Source of the DNA: Opitutales bacterium
Lineage (GTDB): Bacteria > Verrucomicrobiota > Verrucomicrobiia > Opitutales > Oceanipulchritudinaceae
Length of the DNA: 64,000 bases
Direction of reading: 5' to 3'
Assembly: GCA_016932335.1 (NCBI GenBank)
Contig: JAFGCZ010000006.1
Span: 124,001 to 188,000, forward strand
The translations under genes and the position numbers were made by a program. Of the stretch, positions 21,675-29,736 are shown piece after piece. Every line of letters begins with the position of its first letter. Positions within the stretch are counted from its first letter, which is position 1. The notes under the pieces are model-generated. The model was not told the DNA's origin and searched no databases. It saw only the letters and a program-made list of their open reading frames with translations.

Positions 21675-22772
21675 CTAGCTAATGATGCGGCTTATCGCTT
21701 CGATATGTTCTTCGCTTAATTCAGGGAAGATGGGTAAACTCAATATCCGCTTAGGTTGATTAAACGCTACGGGAAAATTAGCCTCTGTGGCTTGCATATA
21801 GGCATAGCACTGGAGAAACGGTAATCCTCTAGGATAGTGGATTCCGGTAGGGTATCCCGCGAGATTTAACTTCTCGGCTAACTCATCCCGATTATGGCTT
21901 TCAATTACATATAAATGATACGCATGGCGCCCGTGTTTACTGTCTCCAGGTAGTAATAAAGACGAGCCTTGAAGGTGCTGCGAGTAAAGTGCCGCACACT
22001 TGCGACGTGCCTCAACCCATTGTTGCAGGTAGGGGAGCTTGACATCCAATATCGCGGCCTGCAGGCCATCGAGTCTGGAATTTCGTCCCTCGATCAAATG
22101 CTCGCCTTTATGGAGGCTTCCATGATTCACCAGGCGTTGTAGCTTCTCTGCACAAAGGTCGTCATTGGTAATGATTCCTCCGGCATCTCCGTAAGCCCCT
22201 AAGGTCTTTCCGGGAAAGAAACTGAATGTTCCCATAATTCCGAATGTGCCCACGTGCCGGTCTTTATAGATTGCTCCATGGGCTTGCGCACAATCTTCCA
22301 GTAGGAACAATCCATGTTTTTGGGTGATTTCCAGTATGGGATCGAGGTCTGCTGGGAGTCCTCTCAAATGGACTGCAATAACTGCCTTTGTTTTGGAGGT
22401 TATGGCAGCTTCTATCAGCTCCGAGTTAATGTTCTGTGTTGTTTTCTGTGTGTCTACAAAACGAACTTGCGCACCAACTGCGGTTACTGCCTCGGCAGTG
22501 GAGATCCATGTTTGTGCTGGCACTATAACCTCATCTTCTGGGCCGATATTCAGCGCCCTCAACGCCAGTTCGATAGCGTCAGTTCCGTTGGCGCACCCGA
22601 TACAATGCTTTGCTCCTGTATATGCGGCAAAATGCTCCTGAAATGCTGTCACGTAAGGATTATTGGCAAAACCTACAAAAGCGGTGTTTGCAATTACATC
22701 AGAAATCGCGGCATCAATATCCGTCTTTAGGGTCAGATATTGGGTGTGTAGATCTACAAAAGGTATCTTCAT
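21675..22772 (-). CDS. DegT/DnrJ/EryC1 nucleotide-sugar aminotransferase (WbpE-like)
   Basis: The 365-residue PLP enzyme has the family markers IGCANGTDAIELAL (59-72), the PLP aspartate in LLEDCAQAHGA and the Schiff-base lysine K189 in FSFFPGKTLGAYGDAGG. Such enzymes transfer an amino group from glutamate to a keto nucleotide sugar. Together with the Gfo/Idh oxidoreductase and hexapeptide acetyltransferase just upstream on the same strand it forms the set known for 2,3-diacetamido-uronic acid synthesis (WbpB-WbpE-WbpD). Its start overlaps the end of the acetyltransferase gene by 4 bp. Confidence 0.87.
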   Translation of the reverse strand: MKIPFVDLHTQYLTLKTDIDAAISDVIANTAFVGFANNPYVTAFQEHFAAYTGAKHCIGCANGTDAIELALRALNIGPEDEVIVPAQTWISTAEAVTAVGAQVRFVDTQKTTQNINSELIEAAITSKTKAVIAVHLRGLPADLDPILEITQKHGLFLLEDCAQAHGAIYKDRHVGTFGIMGTFSFFPGKTLGAYGDAGGIITNDDLCAEKLQRLVNHGSLHKGEHLIEGRNSRLDGLQAAILDVKLPYLQQWVEARRKCAALYSQHLQGSSLLLPGDSKHGRHAYHLYVIESHNRDELAEKLNLAGYPTGIHYPRGLPFLQCYAYMQATEANFPVAFNQPKRILSLPIFPELSEEHIEAISRIIS

Positions 22773-23242
22773 TTTTGGTCAAAAATTCGAATCAGTTTTG
22801 CCGGATTTCCAGCGTAAACACCTGGCGTTTTGATGCTTTTGGTAACCACGCTTCCAGCTCCGATTACAGTGTGGTCACATATGCTTACAGGAAGAATGGT
22901 TGCATTAGTTCCAATACTGACGTGATCACCTATTTGGGTTGCACGATATTGCTTACGGTCGCCACATGCCGGGCCTCCGTTGAGAAAAAGATCGTTTACG
23001 AATTTTACTCCGTGGGAGATAAAGCAATCATCTCCGATTTCCACAAGTTCGCAGATAAAACTATGGGATTGAATTCGACAGCGCTTACCGATTGTTACAC
23101 CTTTTTGTATCTCAGTGAATGGTCCCACAAAAGTGCTTTCACCCAAGGAGCACTCGTAGAGATTGCAAGGCAACACGACTGTAACATCCTTGCCTGCATT
23201 GACATCTCGTAGCCCGCTGTTTTTGATGCTGATGGCTTCCAT
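22769..23242 (-). CDS. Left-handed beta-helix (hexapeptide) nucleotide-sugar N-acetyltransferase, WbpD-like
   Basis: The 157-residue protein is made of hexapeptide repeats (STFVGPFTEIQKGVTIGKRCRIQSHSFICELVEIGDDCFISHGV, then IGDHVSIGTNATILPVSICDHTVIGAGSVVTKSI). This fold trimerises and moves an acetyl group from acetyl-CoA to an amino sugar. Between the aminotransferase and the oxidoreductase, it most likely acetylates the 3-amino group made by the former. Its stop overlaps the start of the aminotransferase gene (ATGA), so the two are coupled. Confidence 0.85.
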   Translation of the reverse strand: MEAISIKNSGLRDVNAGKDVTVVLPCNLYECSLGESTFVGPFTEIQKGVTIGKRCRIQSHSFICELVEIGDDCFISHGVKFVNDLFLNGGPACGDRKQYRATQIGDHVSIGTNATILPVSICDHTVIGAGSVVTKSIKTPGVYAGNPAKLIRIFDQK

Positions 23243-23248
23243 GTTTAT

Positions 23249-24307
23249 TCAATGCCCCAGTCGGCAGCGTTGTGGATTAAAGCGTAGATGGACTTCACGC
23301 CCTGTTTCTATGGATTCGTAGATTGCGGAAATCAGTTCCAGGCTGGCACGCCCTTCAAGTCCGTCCACCAAAGCGTGGCGTCGGTTTTCCATACAATCCA
23401 CTACGTGCTCATAGTAGGCCTTGTGTCCAAATCCGTAAACATCCGGTGGATTTACCGAATATTTTACGAACACGTCTTTGTCTTCCGGTTCTTCATCAGA
23501 GAAATTCCAGGTCTTCATCTGATTTACGGCAAAACCGCCGATTTCCACGCTACCTTTTTCTCCGAGTACAGAAATAGAGCCTTCCAGGTCTTTGGGGCGA
23601 ATTGCGGTTGTCGCCTCAATGATTCCCAGTGCTCCATTTCGGAAACGCAACACCACGGCAGCAGTATCCTCTGTTTCAATGTTAGCCAGTGCGGTTTGCG
23701 CAACTCCGTAGACACTCAGCACATCCCCCATCATCCAGTGTAGTAAATCGACGTGGTGGCTTGCTTGGTTGGTCAGTACTCCGCCGTCCAGTTTCCACGT
23801 TCCCCGCCAACTGTCTTGGTCGTAATAAGATTGCGGGCGGCACCAGCGAACTCTCACTGTCCCCATGACTAATTTACCGAACCGGCCTCTTTCCAGAGCA
23901 TCTCTCAGTTTTACCACTGGAACATTGAACCGGTTTTGCTTAATCACAAATAATTTAACCCCTTGGCGGTCGCATTCGTGGATCATTTTATCCGCATCGT
24001 CCAACGTCAGAGCCATTGGTTTTTCCACAATCACATGCTTCTTCATCCGGGCGACTTCTATCGCATGCTCCGCATGCAAACCGCTGGGAGTTAGAACGCT
24101 TACCATATCGATTTGTGGAAGGCGTTGGATCATTTCCTGCAAGTTGCTGAAGTAAGGCACTCCATAGCGCTCACCGAACTCTTTGGCTTTTGTCGGATCT
24201 GTGTCGCATACCGCGGTGAGTTCGGCTCCTTTGATTTCTCCTTTGGAGAGTAGTTGTGCATGCCTTACGGCAATGCGTCCACAACCGAGTAGTGCAATGT
24301 TGAGCAT
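23249..24307 (-). CDS. Gfo/Idh/MocA oxidoreductase, WbpB-like nucleotide-sugar dehydrogenase
   Basis: The 352-residue protein has an N-terminal Rossmann motif (LNIALLGCGRIAVRHAQLL), the conserved EKPMAL segment with the family lysine and a C-terminal mixed sheet domain (WRGTWKLDGGVLTNQASHHVDLLHWMMG). In the WbpB branch these oxidise the 3-hydroxyl of UDP-GlcNAcA and hand the 3-keto sugar to the aminotransferase. The order dehydrogenase-acetyltransferase-aminotransferase on one strand supports this branch. A WbpA-like UDP-GlcNAc 6-dehydrogenase is not seen in the window and would have to be elsewhere. Confidence 0.85.
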   Translation of the reverse strand: MLNIALLGCGRIAVRHAQLLSKGEIKGAELTAVCDTDPTKAKEFGERYGVPYFSNLQEMIQRLPQIDMVSVLTPSGLHAEHAIEVARMKKHVIVEKPMALTLDDADKMIHECDRQGVKLFVIKQNRFNVPVVKLRDALERGRFGKLVMGTVRVRWCRPQSYYDQDSWRGTWKLDGGVLTNQASHHVDLLHWMMGDVLSVYGVAQTALANIETEDTAAVVLRFRNGALGIIEATTAIRPKDLEGSISVLGEKGSVEIGGFAVNQMKTWNFSDEEPEDKDVFVKYSVNPPDVYGFGHKAYYEHVVDCMENRRHALVDGLEGRASLELISAIYESIETGREVHLRFNPQRCRLGH

Positions 24308-24316
24308 ATACTGTCT

Positions 24317-25789
24317 TTAGTTGAGGTTTAGGAAAATGGCCGGTGTATCGGAGCAAATCATAAATCCGCATGCACGGAGTTCGGCGGTTACGGATGTCTG
24401 TAATTCCTTTGGCTGTAAGGGGAAATCTTCTACCATAATCTGCGCGGTCTTCAATTCGGTATGTTTTTGAGCAAATGTGCCATCAGCAACGTCATCGATA
24501 CTGATGATGTAAGTGCTTACTCTTTCTTTCGGGAAGTTGCCTGTGGTTCTTACTTCAGTTTCAACTCCGGCAGATTTGAAGAAAGCCTGTGAGAGGGAAT
24601 CCAGCGATGTGATTTGGGCCCGATACAGATCGGCCGTGTCACAAGCTAGATTACGGTTCGCCTTATTGCTGAAGAGCAGGTGTTGCTCTTCTCCTTCAAG
24701 CTGTTTTTGCTGGAAATACTCATAGTTGCGGATCCGGTTAAACAAAGTGGGGGCATCCGGGCTTTGGCAAACCAGAGAGCGCTTATCTCGCTGAGCGTTC
24801 CATGCCGAATCGCTCCATCCCTTGAATGCTAGTTCTATCAGTTGCTGTTGTTTCCTCTTTGGAGTGTGGCTGCGTTTATACTCATTATATCCGCGCCAGG
24901 CCATTTTTAGGGCTTCATCTGGATTGTTTCGGTAGAAGTGGCACTTGTCTCTCAACTCATCATAACATCCAAATGTATCTAGGTGCACACCTTCGTCGAA
25001 AAGCAGATCCATACCTGCCTGTCTATGTAGGCGATCTGTCAGTAAGCAGCCCCCTGCTGCTAGTACTTCGAATACCCTCAGGTTAACATCGCCATTCATG
25101 CTGAGGTTGAGCGTACACTGCGATGTAGCATATACTTTGCTGGATTCCTCCTGAGTGGCGCGACCGACTTTCAGGCCCAAATCAGGTTCTTCACTCAGTC
25201 GTTTCAGAATGCTGCTTCTGTAGGGATGGAATTTCCCTGCTTGGCCAACGAAGGAAAGTGGTATTTGTCTTTGCTGTTGAAATGGAATTTTCCAGTCTCG
25301 AAGATTCAGTGCGGGTGCCCAGAAGACATTTTTTAAACCGGCTTCTATAAAATAATGCAAGTGTCTCCGCACATGATCTGCCGTGTAGACGGTATATTTT
25401 TCCGATGCTGCATAGCGGATGAGTGTTTGTAGAGGATCCTGTTGGTGTTGGGTATCTCCGATAACGAGCACGCTGGGGATCCCCAGTTTTCCTACGTTTT
25501 GAGGAAAATTAGATCGGGTTGCATCCGCTTTCACTATGAGCAGATCCGGCTTCTGCTCATGGGGAAGACTTTCTACTATGCACGTTATATCGTAGCAACC
25601 TCTTGGTGTCTTACGGCTTATGGCCTTTCCATTATGGTCTTGATTCTCGTAAAACGGACCACAACTTACCTGGTTTTCGGAAAACTGTACGGGGGCCATG
25701 TAACTCGGATCCGTGTGGTAGGATACGAGCAGGTTTAGCTCTTTCGGAGCTTTTGCTGTTACTTGAGGATGCACGGTAATTCTTTCCAC
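24317..25789 (-). CDS. CgeB-like glycosyltransferase
   Basis: A 490-residue protein with a glycosyltransferase family-1-like C-terminal domain. PLSFVGQAGKFHPYRSSIL, then QCTLNLSMNGDVNLRVFEVLAAGGCLLTDR and the typical end-of-fold segment FDEGVHLDTFGCYDELRDKCHFYRNNPDEA match the CgeB/DUF3880 group. The first part has KPDLLIVKADATRSN. About 130 further residues at the C-terminus are unassigned. It heads the sugar cassette on the minus strand, 9 bp before the oxidoreductase, so it probably uses the acetamido sugar, either on flagellin or on a surface glycan. Confidence 0.75.
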   Translation of the reverse strand: MERITVHPQVTAKAPKELNLLVSYHTDPSYMAPVQFSENQVSCGPFYENQDHNGKAISRKTPRGCYDITCIVESLPHEQKPDLLIVKADATRSNFPQNVGKLGIPSVLVIGDTQHQQDPLQTLIRYAASEKYTVYTADHVRRHLHYFIEAGLKNVFWAPALNLRDWKIPFQQQRQIPLSFVGQAGKFHPYRSSILKRLSEEPDLGLKVGRATQEESSKVYATSQCTLNLSMNGDVNLRVFEVLAAGGCLLTDRLHRQAGMDLLFDEGVHLDTFGCYDELRDKCHFYRNNPDEALKMAWRGYNEYKRSHTPKRKQQQLIELAFKGWSDSAWNAQRDKRSLVCQSPDAPTLFNRIRNYEYFQQKQLEGEEQHLLFSNKANRNLACDTADLYRAQITSLDSLSQAFFKSAGVETEVRTTGNFPKERVSTYIISIDDVADGTFAQKHTELKTAQIMVEDFPLQPKELQTSVTAELRACGFMICSDTPAIFLNLN

Positions 25790-25862
25790 TTTAAATTGAG
25801 ATTCATTTCATAGCAAGGTCTTTGCCAAATGTGTCCTCACTTTCATGTGTATTGCTATTCAC

Positions 25863-25892
25863 AAAAAAGGCAGCAACGTTTCCGTTGCTGCC
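25863..25892 (-). terminator. Rho-independent terminator of the second flagellin gene
   Basis: On the minus strand a perfect 10-bp stem (GGCAGCAACG with CGTTGCTGCC) and GAAA loop is followed by TTTTTTG. It lies 30 bp after the flagellin stop. Confidence 0.92.
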
Positions 25893-25922
25893 TTATAATC
25901 GGAGAAAAACACCTTCTGCGTT

Positions 25923-26888
25923 TTACCCGATGAGCTGAAGTACTGCCTGCGACTGTTGTGAGGCCAGCGAAAGTGCCTGAATACCCAGTGTCTGAGAGGT
26001 CTGCAGGGCAAGGAGATTGGCGCCTTCTTCGTTGAGGTCCGCCAGGGTCAGATTGTCTGCACCTTCTGTCAGAATGTTGATGTGTTCGTTAGTGAAGTCT
26101 TCACGCTGAGTAATAACTGCCAGATTGCTTGCCAGGCTGCTTGCCTGTGTGCTTAAAGCGTTTTCTACGTCTTCGATCTGGGATACGAGGTCGGCAAGAT
26201 CTGCTTTATAAGTGTCACTTGCCCAGTTGATTTCATGACCCGATGCTGTCGTGGCTGTAGTTCCATAGCTTTGAATGCCTACTACCTTGTCATCGTCCAC
26301 GTCAAAGGTCAGGGCGAAGGTCTCGATATTGGAAGTGTTGGTTCCGGCTGTTACGGCCGATGCAGTAAACGACTGAGTGCTTTCCGTGTAATCTCCTGCT
26401 TCAACATTGAAACCGGTTACGTCCAGATAAGCCTGACCGATGCGTTCGTTGAATTCTACGGTCAAGGTTTCCGTTTCCTTCATCAAATTGATGCCGCCGT
26501 ATCCGGAGTCTTCCACCAACTGATTGGCCTGGTTGAGCAACTCATTGAACTGCTTGCCCAGATCGGCGCGACTGTCTGAGTCGGTTTCGCCGAGTGCGTC
26601 GTTTACAACCCCCTTCATTTGGGAGAGGAAACCCTTCATGTTGGTAATGCCGTTATCGGCTGCTTTGATGGTTTGGATGGCTTCACCCATCCCGTCAAGG
26701 CGGGCGGATAGCCCGTCGGCTCTTTCGGTATAGCCTAAGGCGGCAAAGTAGTTGGTTGGGTTGTCAATCGCAGAGCTGACTTTCTTCCCGGTGGCCAGAC
26801 GCTCAGTGGTCTGTTCCAGAAGATTGGATGTTTGTTTGAGTGATACAAGATTCGAACGAATCGCTGCAGTTAAGGGTACTTCTGCCAT
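25923..26888 (-). CDS. Flagellin (second of three)
   Basis: The 321-residue flagellin has full D0/D1 ends (VPLTAAIRSNLVSLKQTSNLLEQTTERLATGKKVSSAIDNPTNYFAALGY at the start, EEGANLLALQTSQTLGIQALSLASQQSQAVLQLIG at the end) and a small middle domain. It is clearly a close paralogue of the flagellin at 27207-28178, with which it forms a tandem. AGAAAGG precedes the ATG. A sigma-28-type promoter lies 166 bp upstream (27054-27080), leaving a long leader that can fold in two ways (26933-26963). It has its own terminator, so it is a single-gene transcript. Confidence 0.96.
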   Translation of the reverse strand: MAEVPLTAAIRSNLVSLKQTSNLLEQTTERLATGKKVSSAIDNPTNYFAALGYTERADGLSARLDGMGEAIQTIKAADNGITNMKGFLSQMKGVVNDALGETDSDSRADLGKQFNELLNQANQLVEDSGYGGINLMKETETLTVEFNERIGQAYLDVTGFNVEAGDYTESTQSFTASAVTAGTNTSNIETFALTFDVDDDKVVGIQSYGTTATTASGHEINWASDTYKADLADLVSQIEDVENALSTQASSLASNLAVITQREDFTNEHINILTEGADNLTLADLNEEGANLLALQTSQTLGIQALSLASQQSQAVLQLIG

Positions 26889-26932
26889 GATAATTGCCTT
26901 TCTGGTTTTCTTAATTGGTTAACGCTGACTTA

Positions 26933-26963
26933 CGGTAATTCTTACCGATGTCCCTAAAATCGG
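26933..26963 (-). promoter_or_regulatory. Two mutually exclusive hairpins in the second flagellin leader
   Basis: On the minus strand CCGAT (26963-26959), ATCGG (26949-26945), CGGTAA (26947-26942) and TTACCG (26938-26933) follow each other. The CGG at 26945-26947 can pair either with the upstream CCGAT or with the downstream TTACCG, but not with both. The pattern lies about 45 to 75 bases upstream of the start codon. It is a candidate control site, for example for FlbT; that is inference. Confidence 0.4.
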
Positions 26964-27053
26964 ACGCGTGCAGAAGACTTGAGGAAAAATATTAAAAAAG
27001 TCGGAAAAATACGCAAAACACTTTATTGACTTATTGATTTGCTTAACCCCTCT

Positions 27054-27080
27054 TTATCGGTTAAATCTTTGATTTCCTTA
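27054..27080 (-). promoter_or_regulatory. Sigma-28 (FliA) type promoter for the second flagellin
   Basis: Read on the minus strand it is TAAG-N15-ACCGATAA against the family consensus TAAA-N15-GCCGATAA. Both boxes and the spacing fit. It is 166 bp before the ATG at 26888. The fliA gene is in the same window. Confidence 0.8.
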
Positions 27081-27140
27081 AGTATTTTTTTTGTATAAAG
27101 TCATAAGGTTTTGATTTTTATTGGATAGCAAATTTATTGG

Positions 27141-27178
27141 ATGCAAAAAAAAAGAGCGAAACCGAAGTTTCGCTCTTT
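27141..27178 (-). terminator. Rho-independent terminator of the third flagellin gene
   Basis: A perfect 12-bp stem (AAAGAGCGAAAC with GTTTCGCTCTTT) is followed on the minus strand by a run of Ts. It stops transcription of the flagellin at 27207-28178 just before the promoter of the next flagellin. Confidence 0.92.
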
Positions 27179-27206
27179 CGAAGTTGTGTCAGCGTTAAGT
27201 GGAACC

Positions 27207-28178
27207 TTAACCGATGATCTGGAGAACCGCCTGATTCTGCTGGGAAGCCAGAGACAGGGACTGAATGCCCAGTGACTGAGAGGTCTGCAGGGCGAGGAGG
27301 TTGGCACCTTCTTCATTCAAGTCGGCCAGAGTCAGATTGTCTGCACCTTCTGTAAGAATGTTGATGTGCTCATTGGTGAAGTCTTCGCGCTGGGTAATAA
27401 CTGCCAGGTTATTGGCAAGTTTACTGGCCTGCGTGCTCAGAGAGCTTTCAACTTCTTCAATGTCGGCAACCAAGTCAGCCAAGGTGGTCTTGTAGTCAGT
27501 TGCGGACCAGTTGATTTCATGTCCGGTGGCTGCTGTTCCGGCTGCGCTTGTTCCGTAGCTCTTGATGCCTACTACGTCATCACCGTCAACGTCGATGGTA
27601 ATGGCGAAGCTCTGCATGTCGGCGGTTCCGGTTCCGGCAGTAACTGCGGAAGCTGCGAAGGTTTGGCTGGAGGAGGTGTAAGTTCCGGATTCAACATTGA
27701 AGCCGTTTACGTCCAGGGTGGATTCACCGATAGCTTCATTAAACTCTACCGTCAGGGTTTCACTGTCCTGCAGGAGGTTGATGCCGCCGTAGCTGGAGTC
27801 TTCCACGAGTTGCTGCGCCTGGTTGATCATTTCGTTGAACTGCTTGCCCAAGTCGGCGCGGGCGTTGGAGTCGGTTTCACCCATAGCGTCATTGGCAATA
27901 CCTTTCATCTGGGAAAGGAAGCCCTTCATGCTGGTGATACCGTTGTCTGCAGCCTGAATGGTCTGAATCGCTTCACCCATTCCGTCCAAACGGGAGGAGA
28001 GACCGTCGGCGCGTTCGGTGTAACCTGCGGCGGCGAAGTAGTTGGTCGGGTTGTCGATAGCGGAAGCAACTTTCTTACCGGTAGCCAAACGAGTGGTGGT
28101 TTGAGTCATCTGGTCTGCGGTGCTCTTGAGAGAGAGGAGATTGCTGCGAATTGCTGCAGTTAAGGATACGTCTGCCAT
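27207..28178 (-). CDS. Flagellin (third of three)
   Basis: A 323-residue flagellin, closely similar over its whole length to the neighbour at 25923-26888 (VSLTAAIRSNLLSLKSTADQMTQTTTRLATGKKVASAIDNPTNYFAAAGY; end EEGANLLALQTSQSLGIQSLSLASQQNQAVLQIIG), so the two arose by tandem duplication. The central region differs mostly by small changes and an extra AAGTA-type stretch. ACAGAAAG is near the start. I found neither a good sigma-28 nor a sigma-54 site upstream; a TATTAT box about 80 bp upstream has a poor -35. Its leader holds hairpins around a CGGTAA element at about the same distance as in the second flagellin. Confidence 0.96.
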   Translation of the reverse strand: MADVSLTAAIRSNLLSLKSTADQMTQTTTRLATGKKVASAIDNPTNYFAAAGYTERADGLSSRLDGMGEAIQTIQAADNGITSMKGFLSQMKGIANDAMGETDSNARADLGKQFNEMINQAQQLVEDSSYGGINLLQDSETLTVEFNEAIGESTLDVNGFNVESGTYTSSSQTFAASAVTAGTGTADMQSFAITIDVDGDDVVGIKSYGTSAAGTAATGHEINWSATDYKTTLADLVADIEEVESSLSTQASKLANNLAVITQREDFTNEHINILTEGADNLTLADLNEEGANLLALQTSQSLGIQSLSLASQQNQAVLQIIG

Positions 28179-28213
28179 TGTTCTACTTTCTGTTGTGAGA
28201 TTTTAAAGGTTCG

Positions 28214-28243
28214 ACCGTTCTGGCCGGTTACCGCTCTTGCGGT
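28214..28243 (-). promoter_or_regulatory. Hairpins in the third flagellin leader sharing CGGTAA with the second
   Basis: On the minus strand ACCGC-AAGA-GCGGT (28243-28230) is followed by a second possible stem ACCG-N7-CGGT (28228-28214). The shared hexamer CGGTAA lies 50-55 bases before the start codon, against 54-59 in the other tandem flagellin. The region 28179-28470 otherwise contains the divergent promoter of the lipoprotein gene and AT-rich sequence. Confidence 0.35.
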
Positions 28244-28375
28244 CACAGCTTATAATACGACCCATCAGCATGCGACTTGAGAAGATTTTTTTCACTTTTT
28301 GAAAAACTTAAGCGATTTTTTTCGCTGCTTTTCCCAAAGAATAAATTATTTTAGTGGAAAATCCTTCTCTTTCAA

Positions 28376-28403
28376 TAAGTTAACTTGATTTATTGCCGGA
28401 TAA
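28376..28403 (+). promoter_or_regulatory. Sigma-28 (FliA) type promoter for the lipoprotein gene
   Basis: TAAG-N15-GCCGGATAA matches the consensus apart from one extra G inside the -10 box. It is about 67 bp upstream of ATG 28470. Confidence 0.65.
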
Positions 28404-28469
28404 ATACTTTTTTTACTTAAGCAAAAAACAAATCAATCCGATAAAGGCGTGCCCGCATTGTATAAATAT

Positions 28470-29153
28470 ATGAAGCAATTACTCAGATTCTCCTCCGTTG
28501 CCGGGGCCTTCCTGGTTATCTGTTGTGCGCTCTTTTTGACTGCTTGTGGCGGCGGCAAAACGGGGACTTTTCGCAACGAGTCCAGTATTCCTTCATACGT
28601 GCCCACGAATCATGCCGGTATTCCCATTCTTCCTGCCTCTATTCGCAGGGTAGTGATTTTACCGATGTATTGGAATGCAGATGCCGGTGCCGGTTTTCTA
28701 GAGTTTATGGATGTGACCATGACTTCCGAGCTCAATAAAACCAATCTGATAGAGGTGGTTCCGCTCTCTCGTAAGGATATGGTCGCTGTTTTTGGAAAGT
28801 CTCAGATTGCCTCCTACGAAGTCCTCCCTGCCGATTCCTTTGATCGTCTGCGCGCCGAGTATGCTGCAGATGCCGTGCTCATGATCGATCTTACCGGATA
28901 CCGCGCATACAAACCTCTCTATATGGGCGTCCGCGCCAAACTCATTAATATACAGACCGGCGAATCTCTCTGGGCTTTTGATAATTCCTTTGATGCCGGA
29001 GATCCTACTGTAGCCATGGGTGCCCGACGCTTTGCCCAGTTGCGCGATACCACGCCCTATCCTCTGGATACCGATTCTCCTATCCTTATCAGTCCGCGGC
29101 TTTTCTCTCGCTATGTGGCATTTATGACTTTTTCAACCTTGCCGCCGAGGTGA
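28470..29153 (+). CDS. Lipoprotein with a CsgG/FlgO-like fold, probably flagellum-related
   Basis: From ATG 28470 (227 residues) a basic start and hydrophobic core lead to a lipobox, LFLTAC followed by GGG, so the product is exported and lipidated (Lnt is encoded at 4581). GTG 28449 would add 7 residues. The mature part has a pattern like CsgG/FlgO/LpoB proteins: RRVVILPMYWN, EFMDVTMTSELNKTNLIEVVPLSR, then YAADAVLMIDLTGYRAYKPLYMGVRAKLINIQTGESLWAFDNSFD. It has a sigma-28-type promoter and lies between flagellins and flgM. A role at the outer-membrane part of the flagellum is my best guess. Confidence 0.6.
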   Translation: MKQLLRFSSVAGAFLVICCALFLTACGGGKTGTFRNESSIPSYVPTNHAGIPILPASIRRVVILPMYWNADAGAGFLEFMDVTMTSELNKTNLIEVVPLSRKDMVAVFGKSQIASYEVLPADSFDRLRAEYAADAVLMIDLTGYRAYKPLYMGVRAKLINIQTGESLWAFDNSFDAGDPTVAMGARRFAQLRDTTPYPLDTDSPILISPRLFSRYVAFMTFSTLPPR

Positions 29154-29203
29154 TTTTCTGCATTGTCTGTTTCGATAGAAAACCTCCGGAAATGCTTTTT
29201 CAC

Positions 29204-29230
29204 TAAAGATTTCTTTTTTTCTACCGATCT
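29204..29230 (+). promoter_or_regulatory. Sigma-28 (FliA) type promoter for the flgM-like gene
   Basis: TAAA-N15-ACCGATCT fits the -35 box, the spacing and six of eight bases of the -10 box. It lies 24 bp upstream of the GTG start at 29254. Confidence 0.7.
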
Positions 29231-29253
29231 TTCACCTCTAGAAAGGTTTATTT

Positions 29254-29553
29254 GTGAATATCGATCCCATTAAACGCCAGGCTCAGATCTCTTCTTTGCG
29301 GCAGGTTGCTCGCAAAAAAGGAGATTCGTCTGTTTCGGGGGAAGATTCGCTCCATCTGGATTCCGGTTTTCACGAAAACCTCATGGCGCAACTCAACGAT
29401 ATGCCTGATGTGCGGCCAGATGTGGTCGCTCTCGGCCGCCGCCTTGCTTCCGATCCGGATTACCCTTCCGATGGTACTCTGGAACAACTGGCTGCAATCC
29501 TTTTGGACGATTCGGCTGAAATCAGCAGAGAAGCAGAACAAGCTCCACGGTGA
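29254..29553 (+). CDS. flgM: FlgM-like anti-sigma-28 factor (divergent)
   Basis: The 99-residue protein has a disordered, polar N-terminal half and a C-terminal half close to the FlgM pattern (MPDVRPDVVALGRRLASDPDYPSDGTLEQLAAILLDD). FlgM binds FliA until the hook is complete and is then exported. GAAAGG is 7 bp before the GTG start. A sigma-28-type promoter precedes it, as expected for a gene in feedback with FliA, and fliA itself is 4 kb downstream. The similarity is moderate, so I hold this as likely and not certain. Confidence 0.62.
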   Translation: MNIDPIKRQAQISSLRQVARKKGDSSVSGEDSLHLDSGFHENLMAQLNDMPDVRPDVVALGRRLASDPDYPSDGTLEQLAAILLDDSAEISREAEQAPR

Positions 29554-29736
29554 GTTTTTATCGTCTTTAGACGTTAGTTTTTTGCTGCGGTTGTAAAAAA
29601 GTTAGAAAATGGCTTTCTATTGGCAAAAACCGCTTGCTACATGCCCCCTAAATGCGGCATAATTTTCCCATTCAGGTAAGATCCCCTCTGATCACTGTTA
29701 CTTCTTGCCTGTCTGTCGCTCCTTCTCCACCGGGAT

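Noticed and set aside
21675-25789. The sugar cassette as an O-antigen island from recent transfer
   Set aside because: Base composition is only slightly lower than in the neighbours, no repeats or mobility genes flank it, and it lies inside a coherent flagellin region.
29618-29638. A sigma-54-like site (TTGGCAAAAACCGCTTGC) before the first NtrC-type regulator
   Set aside because: GG and GC are 14 bp apart (or 10 for the inner GC), not 12, so the spacing does not fit.
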